Part shown: one piece after another, positions 34,133 through 43,371 of the stretch | How the letters are laid out: each line of letters starts with the position of its first letter | Numbering within the stretch: the first letter of the stretch is position 1 | Source: Nocardioides panaciterrulae | GTDB lineage: Bacteria > Actinomycetota > Actinomycetes > Propionibacteriales > Nocardioidaceae | Assembly: GCF_013409645.1 (NCBI RefSeq) | Contig: NZ_JACCBG010000001.1 | Span: forward strand, 2,354,001-2,418,000 | Direction of reading: 5' to 3' | Length of the DNA: 64,000 nt | Notes under the pieces: model-generated | What the model saw: only the letters and a program-made list of their open reading frames with translations | Databases searched by the model: none | Told to the model about the DNA's origin: nothing | Program-made: the position numbers and the translations under genes

Positions 34133-37100
34133 GTGACCGACGTCCTCGAGCGCTTCAGCGAGCCCACCCGCACCTGGTTCGGCGCGGCGTTCGCCGAGCC
34201 GACCCCGGCGCAGACCGGGGCGTGGGAGGCGATCGGAGCCGGGCGCCACGCCCTGGTGGTGGCGCCGACGGGCTCGGGCAAGACGCTGTCGGCGTTCCTG
34301 TGGTCCCTGGACCGGCTGATGGCCGAACCGCCGCCGGAGGACCGCAGCAAGCGCTGTCGGGTGCTCTACGTCTCCCCGCTCAAGGCGCTGGCGGTGGACG
34401 TCGAGCGCAACCTGCGCGCGCCGCTGACCGGCATCCGGCACACCGCCGACCGGCTGGGCGCGAAGGTGCCCGAGGTGACCGTGGGCCTGCGCTCGGGCGA
34501 CACCACCGCCGCGGACCGCCGCCGGCTCTCGAGCACGCCGCCCGACATCCTCATCACCACCCCGGAGTCGCTCTTCTTGATGCTGACCTCGCAGGCGCGG
34601 GAGTCCCTGCGTGGCGTGGAGACGGTGATCCTCGACGAGGTGCACGCGGTCGCGGGCAGCAAGCGCGGCGCCCACCTCGCGGTCTCCCTGGAGCGGCTCG
34701 ACGCGCTCCTCGAGAAACCCGCGCAGCGCATCGGGCTGTCGGCGACGGTGCGCCCGCTGGAGGAGGTCGCCAGGTTCCTGGGCGGCACCGCTCCGGTCGA
34801 GATCGTCGCCCCGCCGTCGGAGAAGCGGTGGGACCTCGAGGTCGTCGTCCCGGTCGAGGACATGACCGCCCCCGACGAGTACGACGAGGACAGCGAGGAC
34901 CCACAGCGCAGCCAGTCGATCTGGCCGCACGTCGAGGAGCGGGTCGTCGACCTGATCGAGCAGCACCGCTCCACGATCGTGTTCGCCAACTCCCGGCGCC
35001 TGTCCGAGCGGCTCACCGCACGCCTCAACGAGATCGCCACCGCCCGCGCCGGGGCGGCCCTGCCCGAGCCGGACGCCAGCCCGGCCCAGCTGATGGCGCA
35101 GTCCGGCTCCGGCGGTGGCGCCGAGGTCGTGATCGCCAAGGCCCACCACGGCTCGGTGTCGAAGGAGCAGCGCGCGGTCATCGAGGACGACCTCAAGCGC
35201 GGCCGGCTGCCGTGCGTGGTCGCGACCAGCAGCCTCGAGCTCGGCATCGACATGGGCGCGGTCGACCTGGTCGTCCAGATCGAGTCGCCGCCCAGCGTCG
35301 CGAGCGCCCTGCAGCGCGTCGGCCGCGCCGGTCACCAGGTCGGCGAGGTCTCCCGGGGCGTGCTGTTCCCCAAGCACCGCGGCGACCTCGCCCAGACCGC
35401 CGTGGCCGTGCAGCGGATGCGCTCGGGCGACATCGAGTCACTGCGCGTCCCGGCCAACCCGCTCGACGTGCTCGCCCAACAGGTGGTCGCGACCACGGCG
35501 CTGGAGGCCTGGACGGCCGACGACCTGTTCGACCTCGTGCGCCGCAGCGCGCCGTTCACCTCGCTGCCCCGGTCGGCCTACGACGCGACCCTCGACCTGC
35601 TCTCGGGCCGCTACCCCTCCGACGACTTCGCCGAGCTGCGGCCGCGCATCGTCTGGGACCGGGTCACCGGCGTGCTCACCGGGCGTCCGGGCGCCCAGCG
35701 GCTGGCCGTCACCAGTGGCGGCACGATCCCCGATCGCGGCCTCTTCGGGGTCTTCCTGGTCGGAGGGGAGGGCCCCGGCCGCCGGGTCGGCGAGCTCGAC
35801 GAGGAGATGGTCTACGAGTCGCGGGTGGGCGACATCTTCGCGCTGGGTGCCACCAGCTGGCGGATCGAGGACATCACCCACGACCGGGTCCTCGTCACTC
35901 CCGCCCCGGGCGTCCCCGGTCGGCTGCCGTTCTGGAAGGGGGACGCGCTCGGCCGGCCGGCCGAGCTGGGCGAGGCGATCGGCGCCTTCACCCGGGAGCT
36001 CGCGGCGCTCCCCCGCGACCAGGCGACCCGCCGGGCGCGCGACGGCGGCCTGGACGAGTGGGCGGCCGGCAACCTGGTCACCTACCTGCACGAGCAGGCC
36101 GAGGCGACCAACGCGCTGCCCAGCGACCGCACCCTGGTGGTCGAGCGTTTCCGCGACGAGCTCGGCGACTGGCGACTGGTGGTGCACTCCCCCTTCGGCA
36201 CGCCGGTGCACGCTCCCTGGGCACTCGCGATCAACGCCCGGCTGCGGGAGCGGTACGGCGTGGACGGCCAGGCGGTCGCCTCCGACGACGGGATCGTGAT
36301 CCGCATCCCCGACAGCGACGCCGAGCCTCCGGCCGGCGACGTGATCGTCTTCGAGGCCGCCGAGATCGAGGACCTCGTCACCCACGAGGTCGGCGGCTCG
36401 GCGCTGTTCGCCGCCCGGTTCCGGGAGTGCGCGGCCCGGGCGCTGCTGCTCCCCCGCCGCGATCCGGGTCGCCGGTCCCCGCTGTGGCAGCAGCGGCAGC
36501 GCTCGGCGGCGCTGCTCGAGGTGGCCGCCCAGTACCCGTCCTTCCCGATCGTGCTCGAGGCCGTGCGCGAGTGCCTGCAGGACGTCTACGACCTGCCCTC
36601 GCTGGTCGCGCTCATGCAGCGGGTGGAGCGCCGCGAGCTGCAGGTGGTCGACGTCTCCACCCCGGCACCCTCGCCGTTCGCGCGCAGCCTGCTCTTCGGC
36701 TATGTCGCGCAGTTCATGTACGAGGGTGACTCCCCGATCGCCGAGCGCCGGGCCGCCGCGCTCTCGCTGGACCAGGGCCTGCTCGCCGAGCTGCTCGGCC
36801 GTGCCGAGCTGCGCGAGCTGCTGGATCCCGAGGTGCTCGCCGAGACCGAGGCCGAGCTCCAGCGGCTCGCCGCCGACCGCCGCGCCCGGGACGCCGAGGG
36901 CGTCGCCGACCTGCTGCGCGTGCTCGGCCCGCTCAGCGGGGCGGAGGTCGCGCAGCGCTGCACCGACGACGGCGATCCCGGGGCGTGGCTGGGGAGCCTG
37001 GCCGACCAGCGCCGGGCCGTCCTGGTGCGCGTCGCGGGCGAGGAGCGGTGGGCCCAGGTCGAGGACGTGCCGAGGCTGCGCGACGGCCTCGGGGTCCCGG

Positions 37101-38689
37101 TGCCGCCCGGCACCCCCGAGGCGTTCACCGAGCCGGTCGAGGACCCGCTGGGCGACCTGGTCTCGCGCTACGCCCGCACCCACGGCCCGTTCACCACCGA
37201 GCAGGTGGCCGAGCGCTTCGGCCTGGGGGCGGCGGTCGTCCGCCACACCCTCCAGCGGCTGGCCGCCCACGGACGGGTGCTCGACGGCGAGTTCCGGCCC
37301 GCCGGGTCGGGCACCGAGTGGTGCGACGCCGAGGTGCTGCGTCGGCTGCGCCGTCGTTCGCTCGCGCGGCTGCGCAAGGAGGTCGAGCCGGTGGAGCCGG
37401 CCGCGCTCGCCCGCTTCCTGGCGGCCTGGCAGCACGTGGCCCCGGCGGGCTCGGCCGGCAAGGGGCTGCGCGGCGTCGACGGGGTGCTGGCGGTCGTCGA
37501 CCAGCTCGCGGGCTGCCCGGTGCCGGCCTCGGCGCTCGAGCCGCTGGTGCTCGCCTGCCGCGTGCGCGACTACGAGCCGTCCTACCTCGACGAGCTCACC
37601 ACCTCCGGCGAGGTCGTCTGGGCCGGCCACGCCAGCCTTCCGGGCGCCGACGGCTGGGTGTCGCTGCACCTCGCCGACTCCGCGCCCCTGACCCTGCCCG
37701 AGCCCCAGCCGCTCGAGCTCTCCGAGCTGCACGAGGCGGTGCTGCAGGCGCTGGCGCCGGGCGGCGCGTGGTTCTTCCGCCAGCTCGCCGCCGGCGTCGG
37801 CGCCGCAGACGACCGTGCGCTGTCCGCAGCCCTGTGGGACCTGGTCTGGGCCGGACGGATCAGCAACGACACGCTCGCCCCGCTGCGCGCGCTGACCCGC
37901 AGCGGCACCCCCAGCCACCGCAGTCGCCGTCCACCCCCGCGGGTGCGGATGTCCTCCACGACCCGCGGCCGGATGCCCGCGCGCAGCGGGCCCCCCGAGA
38001 CCGCCGGCCGCTGGGCGGTGCTGCCGGACCTCGACCAGGACCCCACCCGCCGGGCGCACGCCACCGCCGAGCGGCTCCTCGACCGGCACGGCGTCGTGAT
38101 CCGCGGCGCCGCCGTGAGCGAGCGGGTGCCGGGCGGCTTCGCCGCGGTCTACAAGGTGCTGTCGGCCTTCGAGGAGTCCGGCCGCTGCCGCCGGGGCTAC
38201 TTCGTCGACGGGCTCGGCGCCGCCCAGTTCGGCACGGCCGGCGCGATCGACCGGCTGCGCACGTTCTCCGAGACCGGCTCCCGCGGGCGCGACGACGGGG
38301 AGCCGACGGCCCTCGCCCTGGCCGCCACCGACCCCGCGAACCCGTTCGGCGCGGCGCTGCCCTGGCCCGAGAACGAGCGCAGCGGCCACCGTCCGGGCCG
38401 GAAGGCCGGAGCGCTGGCGGTGCTGGTGGACGGCGGCCTCGTGCTGTACGTCGAGCGTGGCGGGCGCACCCTGCTCACCTGGAGCGAGGACCCGGACCGG
38501 CTCGGGCCGGCAACCGCCGCGCTGGCCGCTGCCGCGCACCGCGGGACCCTGGGCCGGATGACGGTCGAGAAGGCGGACGGGGCGCAGCTGCTCGGCTCGG
38601 GCTCGACGCCGTTGCGCGAGGCGCTGCAGGCCGCCGGCTTCGTCTCGACCCCCAAGGGGCTGCGGCTGAGGACGGCGAGCGGTGCCTGA
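34133..38689 (+). CDS. lhr: Lhr-type ATP-dependent helicase
   Basis: 1518 aa from the GTG at 34133, preferred since family members begin near LERFSEPTRTWF; an ATG at 34115 adds six residues. Superfamily 2 motifs: Q-motif region FAEPTPAQTGAWEAI, Walker A APTGSGKT, DEVH box ILDEVHAVAG, SAT motif LSATVRPLEEV, then motif VI LQRVGRAGHQ. The long Lhr core and winged helix follow, and a large C-terminal domain occupies the last ~650 residues, as in mycobacterial full-length Lhr. The enzyme is a 3'-5' helicase tied to DNA repair. It overlaps the downstream glycosylase gene by eight bases. Confidence 0.95.
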   Translation: MTDVLERFSEPTRTWFGAAFAEPTPAQTGAWEAIGAGRHALVVAPTGSGKTLSAFLWSLDRLMAEPPPEDRSKRCRVLYVSPLKALAVDVERNLRAPLTGIRHTADRLGAKVPEVTVGLRSGDTTAADRRRLSSTPPDILITTPESLFLMLTSQARESLRGVETVILDEVHAVAGSKRGAHLAVSLERLDALLEKPAQRIGLSATVRPLEEVARFLGGTAPVEIVAPPSEKRWDLEVVVPVEDMTAPDEYDEDSEDPQRSQSIWPHVEERVVDLIEQHRSTIVFANSRRLSERLTARLNEIATARAGAALPEPDASPAQLMAQSGSGGGAEVVIAKAHHGSVSKEQRAVIEDDLKRGRLPCVVATSSLELGIDMGAVDLVVQIESPPSVASALQRVGRAGHQVGEVSRGVLFPKHRGDLAQTAVAVQRMRSGDIESLRVPANPLDVLAQQVVATTALEAWTADDLFDLVRRSAPFTSLPRSAYDATLDLLSGRYPSDDFAELRPRIVWDRVTGVLTGRPGAQRLAVTSGGTIPDRGLFGVFLVGGEGPGRRVGELDEEMVYESRVGDIFALGATSWRIEDITHDRVLVTPAPGVPGRLPFWKGDALGRPAELGEAIGAFTRELAALPRDQATRRARDGGLDEWAAGNLVTYLHEQAEATNALPSDRTLVVERFRDELGDWRLVVHSPFGTPVHAPWALAINARLRERYGVDGQAVASDDGIVIRIPDSDAEPPAGDVIVFEAAEIEDLVTHEVGGSALFAARFRECAARALLLPRRDPGRRSPLWQQRQRSAALLEVAAQYPSFPIVLEAVRECLQDVYDLPSLVALMQRVERRELQVVDVSTPAPSPFARSLLFGYVAQFMYEGDSPIAERRAAALSLDQGLLAELLGRAELRELLDPEVLAETEAELQRLAADRRARDAEGVADLLRVLGPLSGAEVAQRCTDDGDPGAWLGSLADQRRAVLVRVAGEERWAQVEDVPRLRDGLGVPVPPGTPEAFTEPVEDPLGDLVSRYARTHGPFTTEQVAERFGLGAAVVRHTLQRLAAHGRVLDGEFRPAGSGTEWCDAEVLRRLRRRSLARLRKEVEPVEPAALARFLAAWQHVAPAGSAGKGLRGVDGVLAVVDQLAGCPVPASALEPLVLACRVRDYEPSYLDELTTSGEVVWAGHASLPGADGWVSLHLADSAPLTLPEPQPLELSELHEAVLQALAPGGAWFFRQLAAGVGAADDRALSAALWDLVWAGRISNDTLAPLRALTRSGTPSHRSRRPPPRVRMSSTTRGRMPARSGPPETAGRWAVLPDLDQDPTRRAHATAERLLDRHGVVIRGAAVSERVPGGFAAVYKVLSAFEESGRCRRGYFVDGLGAAQFGTAGAIDRLRTFSETGSRGRDDGEPTALALAATDPANPFGAALPWPENERSGHRPGRKAGALAVLVDGGLVLYVERGGRTLLTWSEDPDRLGPATAALAAAAHRGTLGRMTVEKADGAQLLGSGSTPLREALQAAGFVSTPKGLRLRTASGA

Positions 38690-39479
38690 GGGCGACACCG
38701 TCTACCGGGCGGCCCGGCTGCTGGACAGGCGGCTGTCCGGTCACGTCCTGCTCGCCACCGACTTCCGGGTGCCGCAGCTCGCGACGATCGACCTCGCCGG
38801 CGCGACCGTGCTCGAGACCGTCTCCCGCGGCAAGCACCTGCTCACCCGCATCGACACCGCGCAGAAGGCGTGGACGCTGCACACCCACCTGAAGATGGAG
38901 GGCGCCTGGCGGGTCCATGCCCCCGGGGAGCGCTGGCGACGGCCGGCCCACCAGGCCCGGGTCGTCCTGCGCACCGCGGGCGCCGAGGCCGTGGGCTTCT
39001 CCCTCGGCGTGGTCGAGCTGCTGCCCCGGGCCCAGGAGCACGAGGTTGTCGGCCACCTCGGCCCCGATCTCCTCGGCCCGGACTGGGACGAGCAGGAAGC
39101 GCTGCGCCGGCTGCTCGAGGACCCGGCCCGGCCGCTGAACGAGGTGCTGCTCGACCAGACCCGGCTGGCCGGGATCGGCAACATGTACATGGCCGAGCTC
39201 TGCTTCACCGGCGGCGTGCACCCCCGCACCCCGGTCGGCGAGGTCCCCGACCTGCGCCGCCTCGTCCTGCGGGCCAAGCAGATGTTGGAGCTGAACAAGC
39301 AGCGCGCGGTGCAGTCGACCACCGGCGACCTGCGCGACCGCGAACGGATGTGGGTCTACCGCCGCGACAAGCGCCCCTGCCGGCGGTGCGGCACCCCCGT
39401 CGAGGTGGACATGACCGGACCGGAGGGCCGGGAGCGCGCGACGTACTGGTGCCCGGCCTGCCAGCCCACGGCCGGCTGA
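38682..39479 (+). CDS. nei: Endonuclease VIII-like DNA glycosylase (Nei2 type)
   Basis: 265 aa. MPEGDTVYRAARLL gives the catalytic Pro2 and Glu3 after Met removal. The H2TH region runs NEVLLDQTRLAGIGNMYMAELCF, and a C-terminal zinc finger has CRRCGTP and WCPACQ. These features mark Fpg/Nei-family bifunctional glycosylases, which remove oxidised bases. The GTG start overlaps the lhr 3' end by eight bases; co-transcription of helicase and glycosylase suggests a common repair task. Confidence 0.92.
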   Translation: MPEGDTVYRAARLLDRRLSGHVLLATDFRVPQLATIDLAGATVLETVSRGKHLLTRIDTAQKAWTLHTHLKMEGAWRVHAPGERWRRPAHQARVVLRTAGAEAVGFSLGVVELLPRAQEHEVVGHLGPDLLGPDWDEQEALRRLLEDPARPLNEVLLDQTRLAGIGNMYMAELCFTGGVHPRTPVGEVPDLRRLVLRAKQMLELNKQRAVQSTTGDLRDRERMWVYRRDKRPCRRCGTPVEVDMTGPEGRERATYWCPACQPTAG

Positions 39480-39514
39480 CCCCGCCGACGCCGACCGCCG
39501 GAGCGGGGGTCGGC

Positions 39515-39823
39515 TCAGGCGGCTGAGGCGACGACCTCGTCGCCGCGCACCTGCGGCGCCACCGTGAGCGGGGTGGCCGCCAGCATCGACTCCTCCATCG
39601 CCACGGCGTCGGAGACCTCGCGGAGCACGTCGGAGAGCGGGGCGTCCAGCGCTAGGCACAGCGACGCGAGCAGCTCGGAGGACGCCTCCTTCTGGCCCCG
39701 CTCGATCTCCGAGATGTAGCCCAGGCTGACCCGCGCCTCGGCCGAGACCTCGCGCAGGGTCATCCCGCGCTGCATCCGGCGGCCGCGGAGGACGTCGCCG
39801 AGCAGTCGACGGAACAGCACCAT
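39515..39823 (-). CDS. clgR: Transcriptional regulator ClgR (XRE family)
   Basis: 102 aa. HTH of the XRE type: LRGRRMQRGMTLREVSAEARVSLGYISEIERGQKEASSELL. ClgR activates clp protease and other stress genes and is itself a Clp substrate; the protein ends in Ser-Ala-Ala, a typical ClpXP/ClpCP-recognised tail. Its place next to cinA follows the actinobacterial order. Distal acidic residues mid-protein and a variable C-terminus are typical. Confidence 0.92.
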   Translation of the reverse strand: MVLFRRLLGDVLRGRRMQRGMTLREVSAEARVSLGYISEIERGQKEASSELLASLCLALDAPLSDVLREVSDAVAMEESMLAATPLTVAPQVRGDEVVASAA

Positions 39824-39892
39824 GCGGGTCTCCTCTCCCTGAGGTCTCCTGCACCCGTCGCGGACAGACCGTGACGAGTCGATGGGTCAACG

Positions 39893-40381
39893 CTACCCGA
39901 GCGGGGTTTCTTCCGCCGCGAGGATCGCGGCGAGAGCCTCCAGGGCCCGGTCGCAGGTCTGGTCCTGGATCTCCTCCCGGCCGCCCTCCAGGTGGAGGTC
40001 GACCGCCTCCAGGATGCCCGGGCCGGAGATGCCGACGAACACCGTCCCCGGCTCCTTGCCCTCCTGCTCGGTCGGTCCGGCCACCCCGGTGGTGCTCACG
40101 CCGAACGACGCGCCGGTCAGCACCCGGACTCCGGTGGCCATCGCCTTGGCGCACTCGGCCGAGACCACGCCGTGCTCCTCGATCAGCTCGCCGGGGACGT
40201 CGAGCATGGCGGCCTTCACCTCGGTGGCGTAGGTCACGACCCCGCCGAGATAGGTCTCCGACGACCCCGGGACGGTCGTGAAGTGCACCGCCAACCGCCC
40301 ACCGGTCAACGACTCCGCGGTCGCCACCGTGTGGGCCGCCGCGCGCAGCAGGAGGTGCACCCGGGTGTCGAGATCGGTCAT
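39893..40381 (-). CDS. cinA: CinA C-terminal-domain protein (nicotinamide nucleotide amidohydrolase-like)
   Basis: 162 aa: only the CinA C-terminal domain; the MoaB-like N-terminal domain of longer CinA is absent, as usual in actinobacteria. Motifs: TVATAESLTGGRLA, FTTVPGSSETYLGGVVTYATEVK, VVSAECAKAMATGVR and STTGVAGPTEQEGKEPGTVFVGI. The domain deamidates NMN in other bacteria. ATG at 40381; upstream, divergent, is the GH15 gene. Confidence 0.92.
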   Translation of the reverse strand: MTDLDTRVHLLLRAAAHTVATAESLTGGRLAVHFTTVPGSSETYLGGVVTYATEVKAAMLDVPGELIEEHGVVSAECAKAMATGVRVLTGASFGVSTTGVAGPTEQEGKEPGTVFVGISGPGILEAVDLHLEGGREEIQDQTCDRALEALAAILAAEETPLG

Positions 40382-40404
40382 GCGCGCGATGCTAGCCCGG
40401 GCAG

Positions 40405-40417
40405 TAGTCTCGCCGGC
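40405..40417 (+). promoter_or_regulatory. -10 element for leaderless GH15 mRNA
   Basis: TAGTCT (40405-40410), seven bases, ATG at 40418. No ribosome site is present. Confidence 0.5.
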
Positions 40418-42187
40418 ATGGCACTGCCTATCGAGGACTACGCACTCATCGGCGACCTGCGCACCGCGGCGCTGGTCGGCCGCAACGGATCGATCGACTG
40501 GCTCTGTCTGCCGCGGTTCGACTCCCCCGCCTGTCTGGCGGGTCTCGTCGGCTCCGACGAGAACGGTCACTGGCAGCTGCACCCGGAGGGGGACTACGAG
40601 ACCAGCCGCCGCTACCTGGGCGGCTCGGCGGTGCTCGAGACGACCTTCACGACCGCCACCGGCGTGGTGACGCTGACCGACCTGATGCCGCGAGGCGACC
40701 AGCGCGCCGACGTCGTGCGAAGCGTGACCGGCGTGCGCGGGACCGTCCGGATGCACCACCGCTGGGTGATCCGGTTCGACTACGGCAAGGTCCGCCCCTG
40801 GGTCCGCCGCCAGACCATCGGGGGCGAGCAGGTGATCAGCGCGATCGCCGGGCCCGACCAGCTGCTGCTGCGGGGTCCGCGGCTGCCCCGGGCCACCGAC
40901 CACCGTCACGAGGACACCTTCGACGTCACCGAGGGCGAGGAGCTGGTCTTCTCCACCACCTGGCTCCCCTCCCACGTCGAGCCGCACGACCTCGGCGACC
41001 TGCGCGACCGGATCCGCGCGACCGTCGAGGCCGACGAGGCCTGGGCCGGCCGCTGTCCCGACGACCTGCCGCACGCCGACGTGGTGCTGCGCTCCCTGCT
41101 CACGCTGCGCCTGCTCACCCACGAGGTGACCGGCGGCATCGTCGCCGCGCCGACCACCTCACTGCCCGAGGACTTCGGCGGCGAGCGCAACTGGGACTAC
41201 CGCTTCTGCTGGCTGCGCGACGCCGCGCTGACCCTGACCTCGCTGGTCCGTGCGGGCTACGTCGACGAGGCGACGCTGTGGCGGAGCTGGCTGCTGCGCA
41301 GCGTTGCGGGCGACCCCGAGGACCTGCAGATCATGTACGCCGTCGACGGAGCCCGTCGGCTCCCGGAGCGCACCCTGGACCACCTGACCGGCTACGAGCA
41401 GTCCCGGCCGGTGCGGATCGGCAACGCCGCGGTCGACCAGCACCAGTCCGACGTCCTGGGCGAGGTGATGGTCGCCCTGGAGCACGCCCGCGATGCCGGC
41501 GCGGACTCCGACAGCAACGCCTGGGCCCTCCAGGTGGCGCTGGTGGAGAACCTCGCCGAGAAGTGGCAGGAGCCCGACAACGGGCTCTGGGAGATCCGCG
41601 GCAAGCCGCAGCACTTCACGCACTCCCGGGCGATGGTCTGGGCCGCGTTCGACCGGGCCGTGCGAGCGGTGGAGAAGTCCGGCCTGGAGGGCCCCGTGGA
41701 GCGGTGGCGGCAGATCCGCGACGCCGTGCACGAGGAGATCCTGGCGCACGGCTTCGACCACGAGCGCGGCACCTTCACCCAGCACTACGACACCACCGAG
41801 GTCGACGCCTCGCTGCTCGTGCTGCCCCAGATCGGGTTCCTGCCCGGTGACGACCCGCGGATCCTCGGCACGATCAAGGCGATCGAGGAGGACCTGATCC
41901 GTGACGGGCTGGTGCTGCGCTACCGCACCCAGTCCGGCGTCGACGGCCTGTCCGGTGACGAGCACCCGTTCCTCGCCTGCTCGTTCTGGCTGGTGTCCGC
42001 CTACGCGCTGGCGGGTCGCCGCGACCAGGCGCACGCCCTCTTCGACCGGCTGGTGGGCCTGGTCAACGACGTGGGCCTGCTCTCCGAGGAGTACGACGCC
42101 GCGAACGGACGGATGGTCGGCAACTTCCCCCAGGCGTTCAGCCACCTGGCGCTGGTGCAGGCCGCCTTCGACCTGGCCGGGCGCTGA
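40418..42187 (+). CDS. Glycoside hydrolase family 15 protein (glucoamylase/trehalase-like)
   Basis: 589 aa. N-terminal beta-sandwich (IEDYALIGDLRTAALVGRNGSIDWLCLPRFDSPACLAGLV) and an alpha/alpha-barrel catalytic domain. Within the latter, GGERNWDYRFCWLRDAALTLTSLVRAGY carries the general-acid Glu and conserved Trp/Arg, and GLLSEEYDAANGRMVGNFPQAFSHLAL the second catalytic Glu. In mycobacteria such GH15-type proteins act on trehalose or oligosaccharides; the substrate is not clear here. No signal peptide, so it is cytoplasmic. Confidence 0.9.
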   Translation: MALPIEDYALIGDLRTAALVGRNGSIDWLCLPRFDSPACLAGLVGSDENGHWQLHPEGDYETSRRYLGGSAVLETTFTTATGVVTLTDLMPRGDQRADVVRSVTGVRGTVRMHHRWVIRFDYGKVRPWVRRQTIGGEQVISAIAGPDQLLLRGPRLPRATDHRHEDTFDVTEGEELVFSTTWLPSHVEPHDLGDLRDRIRATVEADEAWAGRCPDDLPHADVVLRSLLTLRLLTHEVTGGIVAAPTTSLPEDFGGERNWDYRFCWLRDAALTLTSLVRAGYVDEATLWRSWLLRSVAGDPEDLQIMYAVDGARRLPERTLDHLTGYEQSRPVRIGNAAVDQHQSDVLGEVMVALEHARDAGADSDSNAWALQVALVENLAEKWQEPDNGLWEIRGKPQHFTHSRAMVWAAFDRAVRAVEKSGLEGPVERWRQIRDAVHEEILAHGFDHERGTFTQHYDTTEVDASLLVLPQIGFLPGDDPRILGTIKAIEEDLIRDGLVLRYRTQSGVDGLSGDEHPFLACSFWLVSAYALAGRRDQAHALFDRLVGLVNDVGLLSEEYDAANGRMVGNFPQAFSHLALVQAAFDLAGR

Positions 42188-42192
42188 CGGCT

Positions 42193-42223
42193 CCACCCGT
42201 GCACCGGCACCGGGCACGGGTGG
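42193..42223 (+). terminator. Hairpin after the GH15 gene
   Basis: CCACCCGTGC and GCACGGGTGG form a perfect 10-bp stem. It starts six bases past the stop codon. Without U-run, as elsewhere in this genome. Confidence 0.6.
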
Positions 42224-42293
42224 TCCGTCGGCCCCCGGCACCCCGGCTCATCGGCCCTACCGGCCGCACCCGTGCGAACACGACCGTGGGTCC

Positions 42294-43361
42294 GTGAGAA
42301 CCAGGACCGAGCACGATCGCCCGACGCCCGCGCCCCCGTTGCCCGACCTCCTCGCCGAGTGGGTGACCGCCGGGCTGATCTCCCCGGATCAGGCACGCGC
42401 CGTCGGTGAGCACGAGGCCCGGCGAGCCACCGCCCCGGGCGGTCCGGCCCCGGGCGGTCCGGTCCCCGGGCCGCCGGCAGAGGGCTCGCTCGTCGTCGAG
42501 GCGCTCGGCTACCTCGGCGGGATCATCATGCTCGTCGGCGCCCTCCTGCTGGGGAGCCTGTTCTGGGCGGACCTGCCGACGGGCGTGCGGCTGCTCCTCA
42601 TCGCCCTGGCCGCGTGCGCGCTGGTCGCGGCCGGCGTTGCGGTGCCCGAGCGGCTGGGAGACGCCGCGGCCCGGCTGCGCTCGGTGTTGTGGGCGCTCGC
42701 CGTGGCGGCGACCGGCGCGTTCATGGTGGTCTTCACCAGCGACGTGCTCGATCGCCAGGACGAGTCGTCGTTGCTGGTGGTCGGGCCGTGCACCGCCGCC
42801 GTCGCGGCGGTGCTGTGGTGGCGGCGCCCGACCTGGCTGCAGCAGCTGGCGCTGCTGGTGCCCGTGGTGCTCACCGCCATCGGCGTCGGCTTCCAGATCG
42901 GCGGAACCGACAGCTCCTGGCCGGGCGGCATGGTCTGGATCGCCGCGACCGTCTGGGCCGCGGCGGCGTGGGCCGGTTGGCTCCGACCGCGCGTGACGGG
43001 CGTGCCCCTCGGCGGCCTGGTCGCCACCTTCGGTGGGCTCTCGATCGACAACGATCTGGGCATCGCGCTCGCCTTGGGCACCGCGGTGGCGCTGGTGGTC
43101 CTCGCCCTCTACGAGCGCAGCCTGCCCTGGCTGGGCGTGGCGGCCGTGGCGGTCCTGCAGTCGACGCCCCGCGCCGCCGTGGCGTGGTTCCCTGGCCGGC
43201 TCTCGGCAGCGCTGACCCTGATCGTCACCGGCGGGCTGCTCGTGGCCGCCGCGGTGTGGGTCGCCCGACACCAGGGCGGCCCGACCGCACTGTCCGAACC
43301 GGGCCGGCCGCGCAACGGCACAGGGGGCCGACCCGAAGGCCGACCCCCTGTGCGGGACTGA
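42294..43361 (+). CDS. DUF2157-like multi-helix membrane protein
   Basis: 355 aa from a GTG at 42294. The N-terminal cytoplasmic part (LPDLLAEWVTAGLISPDQARAVGEHE) resembles DUF2157 starts. About nine or ten helices follow (EALGYLGGIIMLVGALLLGSLFW and others). The C-terminus is disordered, and its last codons are embedded in a strong hairpin. Function unknown. Confidence 0.75.
   Translation: MRTRTEHDRPTPAPPLPDLLAEWVTAGLISPDQARAVGEHEARRATAPGGPAPGGPVPGPPAEGSLVVEALGYLGGIIMLVGALLLGSLFWADLPTGVRLLLIALAACALVAAGVAVPERLGDAAARLRSVLWALAVAATGAFMVVFTSDVLDRQDESSLLVVGPCTAAVAAVLWWRRPTWLQQLALLVPVVLTAIGVGFQIGGTDSSWPGGMVWIAATVWAAAAWAGWLRPRVTGVPLGGLVATFGGLSIDNDLGIALALGTAVALVVLALYERSLPWLGVAAVAVLQSTPRAAVAWFPGRLSAALTLIVTGGLLVAAAVWVARHQGGPTALSEPGRPRNGTGGRPEGRPPVRD
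43318..43353. terminator. Bidirectional hairpin overlapping the DUF2157-like 3' end
   Basis: GCACAGGGGG / CCCCCTGTGC, 10-bp perfect stem, 16-base loop with partial extra pairing. It lies between convergent genes, and the left gene's last codons lie within it. Confidence 0.7.
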
Positions 43362-43371
43362 CGAGGGCTGC

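Noticed and set aside
35438..38698. 1086-codon minus-strand ORF opposite lhr
   Set aside because: Composition dominated by Arg/Gly/Ala/Pro/Gln, no motifs, mirrors the lhr reading frame.
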